Shown in pieces: positions 1-8,000 of a DNA stretch of 18,389 nucleotides. Below the pieces are notes generated by a model. The model was given only the letters and a program-made list of their open reading frames with translations, had not been told where the DNA came from and made no database searches. Positions within the stretch are counted from its first letter, which is position 1; each line of letters starts with the position of its first letter. The stretch lies in NCBI GenBank assembly GCA_937952305.1, contig CALFZO010000075.1:1-18389 (forward strand). Reading direction: 5' to 3'. This stretch comes from an uncultured Anaerolineales bacterium. Lineage in GTDB: Bacteria; Chloroflexota; Anaerolineae; Anaerolineales; UBA6663. The position numbers and the translations under genes were made by a program.

Positions 1-4
1 CTTT

Positions 5-10
5 CCTCCT
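5..10 (-). promoter_or_regulatory. Shine-Dalgarno sequence of a gene just off the left edge
   Basis: On the minus strand this reads AGGAGG, followed by at least four more bases before the window ends. It matches the anti-Shine-Dalgarno consensus perfectly and lies 88 bases downstream of the hydrolase stop codon. The simplest reading is that another minus-strand gene begins within a few bases outside the window, in the same transcription unit as the ADP-ribosylglycohydrolase. Bases 1-97 contain nothing else I can support. Confidence 0.5.
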
Positions 11-97
11 CAAGCGTATGCGGGATAGGTCGGGATGCCAATCAGTGCGAGCCAGGCAGGATTGTGGGCGCCAGTCACCTCCTCGGAATCGGGCCAG

Positions 98-1081
98 TCA
101 GCCGATGAGCTCGGCCAGCTGTTCGGCCAGCGCCGCCACGTCCTCGTTGGCGGCGAAGCGCAGGCAGACGCCGGCCGGCCGGCGCACGCGGCTGATCCAG
201 TTTTCCGGGATCACGGCCACACCGTGGCGGGCGCCGGTCAGCGCGCCGACGATGGCGCCGATCGTGTCGGCGTCGCGGCCGAAATTACAGGCCCAGAACA
301 TCCCGCGCCGGAAGTCACCGCCCGTCAGCCGGAAGAGCGCCAACGCCTGCGGCACGGCCTCCGGGCTCACCGAGTGCACGGGCGTCCACAGCTCGTCGTG
401 CAGGCGGATCCAGGCGGCCTCCACACTGCCGGACTCGGCACAGATGGCGTCGGTGCGGGCCAGGGCGCGGCCCAGCCAGCTGTCGGCCGGCACCGGGCCG
501 CGCGCGGCGGCCAAAATTTCTTCCGGGGTGCCGTCTACCATGGCAACAGCGACAGCGGCGGCGACGGCCTGGGCCGCCCACAGGCCGTCCCGGTCGTGGC
601 TGATCTCGGCGTCCAGGGCCGCCAACGCCGCGGCGCGCTCGGGTTCGCCCGCGCATAACACGCCGATGGGGGCGATGCGCATAGCGGCGCCGTCGTCGTC
701 GTTCATCACATTGTCGCGGCCGGAAAGAGGCGGCAGCAAACCGCGCTGCAGGTTGGCGACCGCGCCATAGAGCGGCTTGCCGCCGCGCTCGAACATCCCG
801 CCCTGATCCAGGATGTAGCGCCGCCAGGCCTGCAGCACGGCCTCGCTTGTCAGTTGGCCACGGCAGTCCAGCAGGGTGCGCGCCGTGAGCAGCGCGAACT
901 CGGTGTCGTCGGTGCTGCGCGCGTCGCCGTTCAGGTCCAGCGCCAGACCGTAGCGCAGGCGGTAGGCGTCGTTGCGGCCCAGGTCGCCGAGCGCGTCGCC
1001 GACTGCCAGGCCTAGGAGCGCGCCGGTGGCCTTAGCCCGCCGCCGCACGGGGTCGTGGATGAGCTCCTGTCGCGTGATCAT
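98..1081 (-). CDS. ADP-ribosylglycohydrolase family protein (DraG-like)
   Basis: This 327-residue protein is a predicted cytoplasmic hydrolase of the DraG/ADP-ribosylhydrolase fold, a family that removes ADP-ribose from proteins or small molecules using two Mg ions. Visible hallmarks in order are GLAVGDALG (residues 24-32), the metal-binding STDDTE (57-61), DDDGAAMRIAPIG (128-140), SHDRDG (161-166) and the C-terminal metal-binding GRDADTIGA (268-276). The length is normal and all expected acidic metal ligands are present, so it is probably active. The ATG at 1079-1081 has a modest GGAGA sequence about nine bases upstream. A palindrome identical to the one before lacI lies 37 bases upstream, so control by the neighbouring LacI protein is likely. 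The substrate cannot be told. Next to a sugar-type regulator, a small-molecule or nucleoside-derived substrate is as plausible as a protein. The family is clear; the function is open. Confidence 0.93.
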   Translation of the reverse strand: MITRQELIHDPVRRRAKATGALLGLAVGDALGDLGRNDAYRLRYGLALDLNGDARSTDDTEFALLTARTLLDCRGQLTSEAVLQAWRRYILDQGGMFERGGKPLYGAVANLQRGLLPPLSGRDNVMNDDDGAAMRIAPIGVLCAGEPERAAALAALDAEISHDRDGLWAAQAVAAAVAVAMVDGTPEEILAAARGPVPADSWLGRALARTDAICAESGSVEAAWIRLHDELWTPVHSVSPEAVPQALALFRLTGGDFRRGMFWACNFGRDADTIGAIVGALTGARHGVAVIPENWISRVRRPAGVCLRFAANEDVAALAEQLAELIG

Positions 1082-1118
1082 GCCGAGGTTTCTCCGTTGA
1101 GCGGCCTCTGTCGATTGG

Positions 1119-1136
1119 TGCGGGAACGTTCCCGCA
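1119..1136. promoter_or_regulatory. LacI-family operator copy 1 (before the hydrolase gene)
   Basis: TGCGGGAACGTTCCCGCA is a perfect 18-bp palindrome with the central AACGTT typical of LacI-family operators. An identical copy lies before lacI at 2210-2227. This copy lies 37 bases upstream of the hydrolase ATG and directly after the lacI terminator, where a repressor could block hydrolase transcription. That the adjacent LacI protein binds it is inferred from position and identity. Confidence 0.85.
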
Positions 1137-1143
1137 AGATCTC

Positions 1144-1169
1144 AAAAAAATCGACGCCAAGATTGGCGT
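1144..1169 (-). terminator. Rho-independent terminator of the lacI gene
   Basis: Read on the minus strand, ACGCCAA (1169-1163) pairs perfectly with TTGGCGT (1160-1154) across a two-base centre, so the outer five or six pairs would form the stem. Three bases later follows a run of seven T (1150-1144). The element lies 20 bases after the lacI stop codon. The stem is short, so termination may be partial and let some transcripts continue into the hydrolase gene. Confidence 0.7.
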
Positions 1170-1189
1170 TAGCGTTCGCGCCGCTGCGT

Positions 1190-2200
1190 TCAAGCCGCCG
1201 GCGGCGCTGTCGTCCCGCGCACCACCAGTTGGCAGGGCAGGGCGCGCCGCCGACCAGACTCCGGCGCTTGGCCGGCCAGGCGCTCCAGCACGTACTGCGC
1301 GGCCCAGCGTCCGGTCTCATATTTAGACTTGGCCATCGTGGTCAGCGGCGGCGTCGTCATGGCCGCGGCGTAGATGTCGTCCATGCCGATGATGGACAGG
1401 TCGCCGGGTAAGTTGAGCCCGGCCTCGCGGGCCGCCTCCAGCGCCCCAATCGCCAGGATGTCGTTGGCCGCGAAGACGGCCGTCGGCCGTTCCGGCAGGG
1501 CCAGGAGCTGGCGCATGGCCCAGTGGCCGCCGGCCCGGTCGAAGGGCGCCTCCACCAGCAGCCGCTCGTCGTGCGGCAGGCTGTGCTGGCGCTGGAAATC
1601 CAGGTAGCCGTCCAGGCGGCTTTGGGCCCAGCCGGCGCGGTGCTGGCCCCAGATGCAGCCGATGCGCCGATGCCCCAAAACATACAGGTAATTGAAGGCC
1701 TCCAGCGCACCACGGCGGCTGTCTGACCCGACCACGTCGAAGTCTGGAAAACTGTTGCCGACGCCCAGGACCACGGTCGGGATATGCAGGGCCAGCAGGT
1801 CGGCGTTGCTGACGGCCGTCGGGTTGATGACCAGGGCGTCGAAGCGGTTGCGCCGCAGGGTCTGTAGGAAGTGCTTCTCGCGCTCCACATCCCAATCACT
1901 GTTGGCCAGCACCACCGAATAGTGGGCGGGCTCAACCGTGTCCTGCAGGCCGCGCGCCACCTCCGGCCAGAACGGGTTGGTGATGTCCGGCGTCACGAGC
2001 ATCACCATGAAGGTCCGCTCCGTGCGCAGGCTGCTGGCCACGGCGTTGCGCTCGTAGCCCAGCTCACGGATGGCCTGCCAGACCAGGGCCTGGGTCTCGG
2101 CGCTGACCCGCTCGCCGGCGCCCTGCAGCACGCGCGACACCGTCGATTTAGAGACACCGGCGCGCTCGGCGACGTCGATGATAGTCGGTCGATTGGACAT
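1190..2200 (-). CDS. LacI/GalR-family transcriptional regulator
   Basis: This 336-residue protein has a complete LacI-type layout. The N-terminal helix-turn-helix TIIDVAERAGVSKSTVSRVL covers residues 6-25. The hinge region with ERNAVASSLRT (50-60) contains the leucine that family members insert into the operator minor groove. A periplasmic-binding-protein-like ligand domain runs from about residue 65 to the end (VMLVTPDITNPFWPEVARG, AVFAANDILAIGAL, IGMDDI) and closes with the usual LVVRGTTAPP. The ligand is probably a sugar or sugar derivative, but the sequence does not say which. An 18-bp palindrome lies nine bases before the ATG, over the likely transcription start, so the gene is almost certainly autoregulated. 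The second copy before the hydrolase gene makes that gene a target. The divergent glycerate kinase may share control from the same 134-bp intergenic region. Confidence 0.95.
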   Translation of the reverse strand: MSNRPTIIDVAERAGVSKSTVSRVLQGAGERVSAETQALVWQAIRELGYERNAVASSLRTERTFMVMLVTPDITNPFWPEVARGLQDTVEPAHYSVVLANSDWDVEREKHFLQTLRRNRFDALVINPTAVSNADLLALHIPTVVLGVGNSFPDFDVVGSDSRRGALEAFNYLYVLGHRRIGCIWGQHRAGWAQSRLDGYLDFQRQHSLPHDERLLVEAPFDRAGGHWAMRQLLALPERPTAVFAANDILAIGALEAAREAGLNLPGDLSIIGMDDIYAAAMTTPPLTTMAKSKYETGRWAAQYVLERLAGQAPESGRRRALPCQLVVRGTTAPPAA

Positions 2201-2209
2201 GAGACGGGA

Positions 2210-2227
2210 TGCGGGAACGTTCCCGCA
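2210..2227. promoter_or_regulatory. LacI-family operator copy 2 (before lacI, in the divergent intergenic region)
   Basis: TGCGGGAACGTTCCCGCA is identical in all 18 bases to the copy at 1119-1136. It starts nine bases upstream of the lacI ATG and covers the transcription start expected from the candidate promoter at 2232-2261. It also lies about 107 bases upstream of the divergent glycerate kinase start, so it could influence both directions. Confidence 0.88.
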
Positions 2228-2231
2228 AAAC

Positions 2232-2261
2232 AGCTTACGCCGGGCGGCCGAGGCTTGTCAA
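2232..2261 (-). promoter_or_regulatory. Candidate promoter of lacI
   Basis: On the minus strand there is a perfect TTGACA (2261-2256), an 18-base spacer and a weak -10 TAAGCT (2237-2232). The predicted start falls inside the operator at 2210-2227, which fits repression. A second short palindrome, GCTTG-T-CAAGC (2253-2263), overlaps the -35 box. The -10 matches only three of six consensus bases, so the call is tentative. Confidence 0.4.
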
Positions 2262-2322
2262 GCACCAAAATCAAGCCGCCGTGTTCGCGCGGCCTGGCCC
2301 ATAATGAAGACAATCGGTTGGC

Positions 2323-2328
2323 AGGAGG
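2323..2328 (+). promoter_or_regulatory. Shine-Dalgarno sequence that sets the glycerate kinase start
   Basis: AGGAGG lies six bases before the ATG at 2335 and only three before the in-frame GTG at 2332. The spacing favours the ATG. CATAAT at 2300-2305 resembles a -10 box, but no acceptable -35 lies at the right distance, so I do not call a promoter for this gene. Confidence 0.75.
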
Positions 2329-2334
2329 AGCGTG

Positions 2335-3684
2335 ATGGCGGCGTTGTCGGCGGCAATGAAGCAAATCCAAGCGGCGGCCATGCGGGCAGTGGATCCGGAG
2401 GCCGCCGTGCGCGCGGGACTGCGCGTCGCCCACTTCTCGGAGGCCGGGGCGGCCCTCTGCTGCGGCGAGGCCGCCGTCTGGGACCTGAGTGATCTGGACC
2501 GTGTGCTGCTGGTGGCGGTGGGCAAAGCGGCCGTGCCGATGGCGCGCGCCGCCAGCGCTCAACTGGGCCACTACCTCACTGGCGGCGTGGTGGTGACAAA
2601 GTACGGGCACACCGCCGGCGCGGCCCTGCCGCCCAGCCTGGACGTGATCGAGGCCGGCCACCCGGTGCCGGACGAGAACGGCCGGCGCGGCGCCGAGCGC
2701 GTGCTGGCGCTGTTGCGGGGTCTGACCCCGCGCGACGGAGTGCTGGTGCTGCTGTCTGGCGGGGCGTCGGCGTTGCTGCCGGCGCCGGCGGCCGGGGTGA
2801 GCCTGGCCGCCTTGCAGGCGCTGACCGAGGCGCTGCTGCGCGCCGGGGCCACCATCCACGAGATCAACACCGTCCGCAAGCACCTGGATGAACTTAAGGG
2901 CGGCGGGCTGGCGCGGCGCGCGCGGCCGGCCCACCTGGCGGCCTTGATCCTGTCGGATGTTGTCGGCGACCGGCTGGACGTGATCGCGTCCGGGCCGACG
3001 GCCCCGGACCCGACGACGTATCAAGACGCCTGGTCCGTGTTAACGAAGTACGGCCTGGCCGAGGGGCTGCCGGCGGGCATCGCCGCGCATCTTAAGGCCG
3101 GGCTGGCTGGCGAGCGCGCAGAGACGCCCAAGCCGGACGACCCGGCTCTGGCCGGGGTCGTGAACGTGCTGGTCGGCTCCAATCGGCAGGCCGCGCGCGC
3201 GGCCGTCGCCCAGGCCGAGCAGTTGGGCTTCGCCAGTCTGCTGCTGAGCACGTTCGTGGAGGGTGAAGCGCGCGAGGTGGCGCGGGTGGCCGCCGCGCTG
3301 GCCAGAAGCGTGCGCGCCCACGGCGATCCGCTGCCGGCGCCGGCGTGCCTGGTATGGGGCGGGGAGACGACGGTGACGGTGCGCGGCCGCGGCCAGGGCG
3401 GCCGCAACCAGGAGTTGGGGCTGGCGGCGGCGCTGGCGCTGGAAGGCGTGCCGGACGTGCTGCTCCTGGCGTTGGCCACTGACGGCACCGACGGCCCGAC
3501 GGACGCGGCCGGCGGCCTGGTGGATGGGGATACCGCGCGGCAGATGCGCGCGGCCGGCGTCGATCCTGCCGTTGCGCTCGCCGACAACGACGCGTATCCG
3601 GCGCTGGCGGCCGCCGGCGCACTGGTGCGGACCGGCCCGACCGGCACCAACGTGAATGACCTGCTGGTGCTGCTGATCGGCTGA
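2335..3684 (+). CDS. Glycerate 2-kinase, MOFRL family
   Basis: This 449-residue protein has the normal length of class II glycerate kinases, which phosphorylate D-glycerate with ATP to 2-phosphoglycerate and so feed glycolysis from glyoxylate, tartrate or sugar-acid breakdown. Visible conserved blocks are VAVGKAAVPMA (60-70) with the conserved Lys64, GHPVPDENG (108-116), LLSGGASALL (139-148), NTVRKHLDELKGGGLA (178-193), SDVVGDRLDVIASGPT (207-222), GGETTVTVRG (342-351), the RGQGGRNQE stretch (352-360), TDGTDGPTDAAGG (382-394) and TGTNVNDL (436-443). The last four belong to the C-terminal MOFRL domain. No key block is missing. The gene is divergent from lacI and shares its 134-bp intergenic region with one operator copy, which suggests but does not prove membership of that regulon. 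Its stop codon is nine bases from the end of the convergent response-regulator gene. Confidence 0.95.
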   Translation: MAALSAAMKQIQAAAMRAVDPEAAVRAGLRVAHFSEAGAALCCGEAAVWDLSDLDRVLLVAVGKAAVPMARAASAQLGHYLTGGVVVTKYGHTAGAALPPSLDVIEAGHPVPDENGRRGAERVLALLRGLTPRDGVLVLLSGGASALLPAPAAGVSLAALQALTEALLRAGATIHEINTVRKHLDELKGGGLARRARPAHLAALILSDVVGDRLDVIASGPTAPDPTTYQDAWSVLTKYGLAEGLPAGIAAHLKAGLAGERAETPKPDDPALAGVVNVLVGSNRQAARAAVAQAEQLGFASLLLSTFVEGEAREVARVAAALARSVRAHGDPLPAPACLVWGGETTVTVRGRGQGGRNQELGLAAALALEGVPDVLLLALATDGTDGPTDAAGGLVDGDTARQMRAAGVDPAVALADNDAYPALAAAGALVRTGPTGTNVNDLLVLLIG

Positions 3685-3693
3685 GGCCGGGAT

Positions 3694-5037
3694 CTACTCG
3701 GCCAGGTCCTGATCGCGGTAAATGTAGATCGGCTGCAGCTCCTCGATCTGGGCGAAGTTGGCGATCCGCTCGACGTGTGACTGGGTCAGCGGGATATCGC
3801 GGGCCACGAGCAGCCGCTCGCGCACGGTGCTGAGATCGCGGGCCAGGACCAGGCCGGGGCGCAGCAACGAAAGCGCGATCTTGATCTCGCCGCGCTCTGG
3901 GCGGCGCTGGCGCAGGACGCTGACGTAGCGCGCCAGCGCCAACACCACCTGAGGATCGAAGTGCGACTCGGCCCGGCGGGCCAGATCCTCCAGCGCCTTC
4001 ACCGGCGTTCGCCGCAGCGTTTCGGCACGGTTGTAGACGGCGTGGTCAAAAGCATTGGCTACGGCGATGATCCGGGCGCCGAGCGGGATGGCGTCCGCGG
4101 CGAGCTTGTCTGGGTAGCCGAGACCGTCCCAGCGCTCGTGGTGGTGATAGATGTAACTGGCTACGGTCGCCAACCGCTCGATGCCGGCCAGGAGCGCGTG
4201 GCCGATGACGGGGTGCCGCCGGGCCATCGCGGCTTCTTCGGGCGTGAGCGCCGTCTCCGGTTTGGCCAGCACCGCGTCCGGGATGCTGAACTTGCCGAGA
4301 TCGTGCAGCCAGGCCGCGATCTCGATATCCCGGACCTCGGCCGGGGTCAGGTCGTGATTTTCCGCCAGGGCGCACGCCACGGCCGCGACGCGGCGGCCGT
4401 GGGCGGCCTCACTGCTGTCCCGCAATTCCAGCAGCGCCGTGAAGACCCGGATGGTGTCGGCGAAGTTGGTCTCCAAGGCGGCGTGCGCGCCCTGCGCGGC
4501 CGCGCGCTGCGCCTCGGCTTCGGCCGTGCGCTCGGCCACGCGCGTCTCGAGGGTGCGGCCCCAGCGCTCCAGCTCCGCATTCTGGGCCTGCACCGCGGCG
4601 AGCAGGCGGCGATTCTCAAGGCCAAGCTGGCGCGCCTCCACGGCCCGGCGCAGCGTCAGGCGCAAGTCGGCGTCGTCCCACGGCTTGGCGATAAACCGAT
4701 AGACGTGTCCGCGATTGATCGCGTCGATGATGGCCTGCGGCTCGGCGTAGCCGGTCAGCATGATGCGTACCGTCTCCGGCTGAAGGCGGCTGGCCGCCTC
4801 CAATAGCTCCACGCCCGACAGGCGCGCCATGCGTTGGTCGGACACGATCACGGCCACGGTCTCGCGCTCCAGCAAGTTCAACGCTTCCGGCCCGCTGCGG
4901 GCCGTGAGCAGCCGGTAGCCGTCCGGGTAGAGCGCGCGCTGCAGTGCGTTCAGGACATTGGGCTCGTCGTCGACGAGCAGCAGCGTGGGGGGCGCCTCGG
5001 CCGGCGCGGTGGGCGGCGTCTCAGTGCTCATGGTCAT
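3694..5037 (-). CDS. Response regulator with REC and HD-GYP domains (c-di-GMP phosphodiesterase type)
   Basis: This 447-residue protein has an RpfG-like arrangement. The receiver domain (about residues 17-135) shows the acidic pair Asp23-Asp24, phospho-acceptor Asp67 in VSDQRM, Thr95 in LTGYA and Lys118 in AKPW. A coiled-coil linker (about 140-190) leads to an HD-GYP domain with His213, the HD pair 245-246 in LHDLGK, His275, His299-His300 and DGLGYP (304-309), and Asp331. All metal ligands expected of HD-GYP phosphodiesterases are visible, so hydrolysis of c-di-GMP is likely. The C-terminal 75 residues (LLRPGLVLARDL and on) form an extra segment often seen on such regulators. The ATG at 5037 sits six bases after GGGA; an alternative ATG is at 5031. 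Either start lies inside the 3' end of the histidine kinase gene, so translation is probably coupled and the kinase is the likely partner. Confidence 0.93.
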   Translation of the reverse strand: MTMSTETPPTAPAEAPPTLLLVDDEPNVLNALQRALYPDGYRLLTARSGPEALNLLERETVAVIVSDQRMARLSGVELLEAASRLQPETVRIMLTGYAEPQAIIDAINRGHVYRFIAKPWDDADLRLTLRRAVEARQLGLENRRLLAAVQAQNAELERWGRTLETRVAERTAEAEAQRAAAQGAHAALETNFADTIRVFTALLELRDSSEAAHGRRVAAVACALAENHDLTPAEVRDIEIAAWLHDLGKFSIPDAVLAKPETALTPEEAAMARRHPVIGHALLAGIERLATVASYIYHHHERWDGLGYPDKLAADAIPLGARIIAVANAFDHAVYNRAETLRRTPVKALEDLARRAESHFDPQVVLALARYVSVLRQRRPERGEIKIALSLLRPGLVLARDLSTVRERLLVARDIPLTQSHVERIANFAQIEELQPIYIYRDQDLAE

Positions 5038-8000
5038 GGTTGTCCCGGGAAGGCTCCGGCCCCGGCCCGTGGACGGGCAGCCAGATCGTAAATGTGGTGC
5101 CGCGGCCGAGCTGGCTCTCCACCTCGAAGCGCCCGCCGTGTTCCTGGACGATGCCGTACGCAACGCTCAGCCCCAGGCCAGTGCCCTGGCCGACTTCTTT
5201 GGTGGTGAAGAAGGGGTCGAAGATGTGGGCCAGGTTCTCGGCCGGGATCCCGGCGCCGTTGTCCTGGACCGTCAGGCTGACCCAGTTGGCCTGGGCCCGC
5301 GTGCGGAGAGTGATGCGACCGTGGCCGGAGATGGCCTGGGCGGCGTTGACGAAGACGTTGACGAAGACCTGACCGAGCCGGGCCGGGTGGCAGCGCACCA
5401 ACGGCAACGTTCCAAAATCGCGTTCGACCGTGGCTTTGTACTTGATCTCGTTCCACGTAATCTTCAAGGCCGCTTCCAGGCCGACGTGCAAGTCAACGTA
5501 TTTCAACTCCGGGGTCTGATCGGCCCGCGCGAAACTCTTCAAGCTGGCGACGATGCCCTGCACGCGCTCGACGCCTTCCTGAGTCTCGGCCAGGGCCTGG
5601 GCCGCGTCCTGGAGCAGATAATCGATGGGCGTGCCGGCCTCGATGGCGCCCAGCGCCTCGGCGCCAGCGGCCTCCCTCAATGCCGCGCGGTAACGCGGGA
5701 TCACCCGGCCCAGGTCGTGGGCGTAGCGATCCAGGGTCGCCAGGTTGCTGTGGACGTAGCCCAGGGGATTGTTGATCTCGTGGGCGACACCGGCGGCCAG
5801 CTGGCCCAGCGATGCGAGCTTCTCGGTCTGGATGAGCCGGTCCTGCCACTGGCGCTCTTCGGTCACATCGCGCGCCACCAGCACGCCGCCGCCGTCGGCC
5901 GGCTCGGGCAAGGGGTACACGGTGACGTGCAAGCGGCGCGGCCGCTGGCCCACCGTCACTTCGGCTTCGGATTTCTGCCGCGCGGCCAGCGCCGACCGCA
6001 GCGGGCCGGCCTCCGGCTCCGGGCAAGCCAACGCCTCCGGCACGGCGCGGCCGATCAGTTCCGCCGGGGTCAACGCCAGCAAGGTCGCCAACGCCCGATT
6101 GACGCGGCGCAGCTGCCAGCGCTCATCGTAGAGGGCCACACCTTCGGCGAGCGCGTCGAACGTGGTCTCCCATTCGCTTTTGCCGCGCGCGACCTGCTCA
6201 AACAGGCGGGCGTTGATCAGGGCCAGCGCCAGCCGCGCCGCCACCGTCTGCACCGAGGTGAGATCTTCGTCCGTCAGCCGGGCCGGCGCCCGGCAGCGGA
6301 CTCGGATCACGCCCAGGGCGCCGCTTTTGCCGAGGAGCGGCACCACCAGGCCCAGGGCGGGCGCTGCGGCCTCGGCTGACGCTCGGAGGACGCGCGCCTC
6401 GCGCCGCTCCAGGCAGCGCGTCAACACTGCGTCGGCGTCGGAGGCCGGGTCCACCTGACCGCCGGCTGTCGCCTGCCAGCGCAGTTGGCCGTCTGCCGCC
6501 AGCCAAATATCCACCTGGTCAAAGCCGAAGGCCTGGCGCAACTGGCCGGCGGCCGCGGCCAGCAGGGTCGCCGGATCCAGGGTGGCGATCATGGCTTCAC
6601 CGGCCGCGTGGATCATCTCCAAGCGGGCTTGTTTCTGCTGCAGCTGCGCGGTCCTCTCGCCGACCAACTCGGCCAGGTGTTCGGCCATGCGGGCCTTGTT
6701 CAGGGCCAGCGCCAACTGCTGGGCCAGCGGCAATGTGTGGTCGACGTCGGCTGCGGTGAAGTGAGCGGCTTGAGGATGGCCGATCAGCACGCTGCCGAGA
6801 GACGTGCCCTCGGCCGCCAGCGGCAGGCAGAGGAGCGCGCGCACCTCCAGACCGGCCGTCAGCGCCGGCGGCCAATCGTCAGCCGTGCTCACGTCTTCGT
6901 ACAAGCTCGGTTCAGCCCCGCCCAGCAGGCCGGCGAAGGCGGCCGAGCCCGCCACGGCCTGCAGCAATCCGGCGGGCAGGCGCGCCGGGAAACTGGCGCT
7001 GGCCTCCGTCTGGGCCCGGTCCGGTGCGTCGCGCAGCGCCACCAGGCACACTGTCCCGCGGCCCATCTCGGCGAAGCGCTCGGCCACGCCGGTCAGTAGC
7101 TCCGGCAGCGTCCGCGCCGCCGAGAGCTGTTGGCTGATCTCGTTGCGGACGGCCAGCTCACGCGCGTGGCGGTCCAACTCGGTGTACAGGCGGGCGTTTT
7201 CGATCGCAGCGGCCGCCCACGTCGCCACCAGCAAGAGCAGCTGCGCTTCGGCCTCGGTGAAGCGGCCGGTGCGCTTGTTGATGGCTTCCAGGACGCCGAG
7301 CGTGCGCGTCTTGACCGTGAGCGGCGCGGCCAGGATCGAGCGCGTCGCGAAACCCGTGGCCCGGTCCGTGCCGGTGTAGAAGCGCGGATCGGCGGCGGTA
7401 TCCGGCACGAGCGCGGCCTGGCCGGTCTCGATCACCCAACTGGCGATCCCCTGGCCGCGCGGGATCCGCACCTGGCGCACGGCCTCCGCGGAGCGGCCCG
7501 AGGCCGCCATGAAGACCAGATCGCCGCTGGCGGAGTCCACCAGGATCACCGAAGCCGCCTCCACCTCCAAGGCGGCTTTGACCGAGTCGGTGATCAGGCT
7601 CAACACGCGGCCGAGGTCCAGCGTCGAGGTGACGTCGCGCGCGATCTGGTGCAGCACTTCCAGGTCCTGCAAGCGGCGCAGCGCGTGCTCGACCTGGCGG
7701 CGCTGTTCGTCCTGCGCGGCGGCGTGCAGGGCGAAGCCCAGGTCGTCGGCCAGGCGCTCCAGCATCTGGCTGGTGTCGGCATCGAAGAACTCGGCGGTGT
7801 CGGCATACAGGCTGATGGTGCCCACCAGCCGGCCGCCGCTGGCGATGGGAAAGGCCGCCGCCGCATGGTGACGAACCACCCCGGCCTGACGCTCGGACTC
7901 GACGACGAAGTGGTTATTGAGGCTGGGGCGGCCCTGGCGCAGGGCGTGTTGCGTCACCCAGCGCTCGTCGTCGTCCGAGGCCGCGAACGAGTTGACGATC

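Noticed and set aside
3685..3703. Possible bidirectional terminator between the convergent glycerate kinase and response-regulator genes
   Set aside because: GGCCG and CGGCC can pair across nine bases, but the stem is only five bases, it overlaps coding sequence and there is no T run on either strand.
4958..6379. A long plus-strand open frame (473 codons) opposite the histidine kinase gene
   Set aside because: It lies opposite conserved HisKA, HATPase and PAS sequence. GC-rich DNA often leaves the complementary frame open, and the product shows no family motif.
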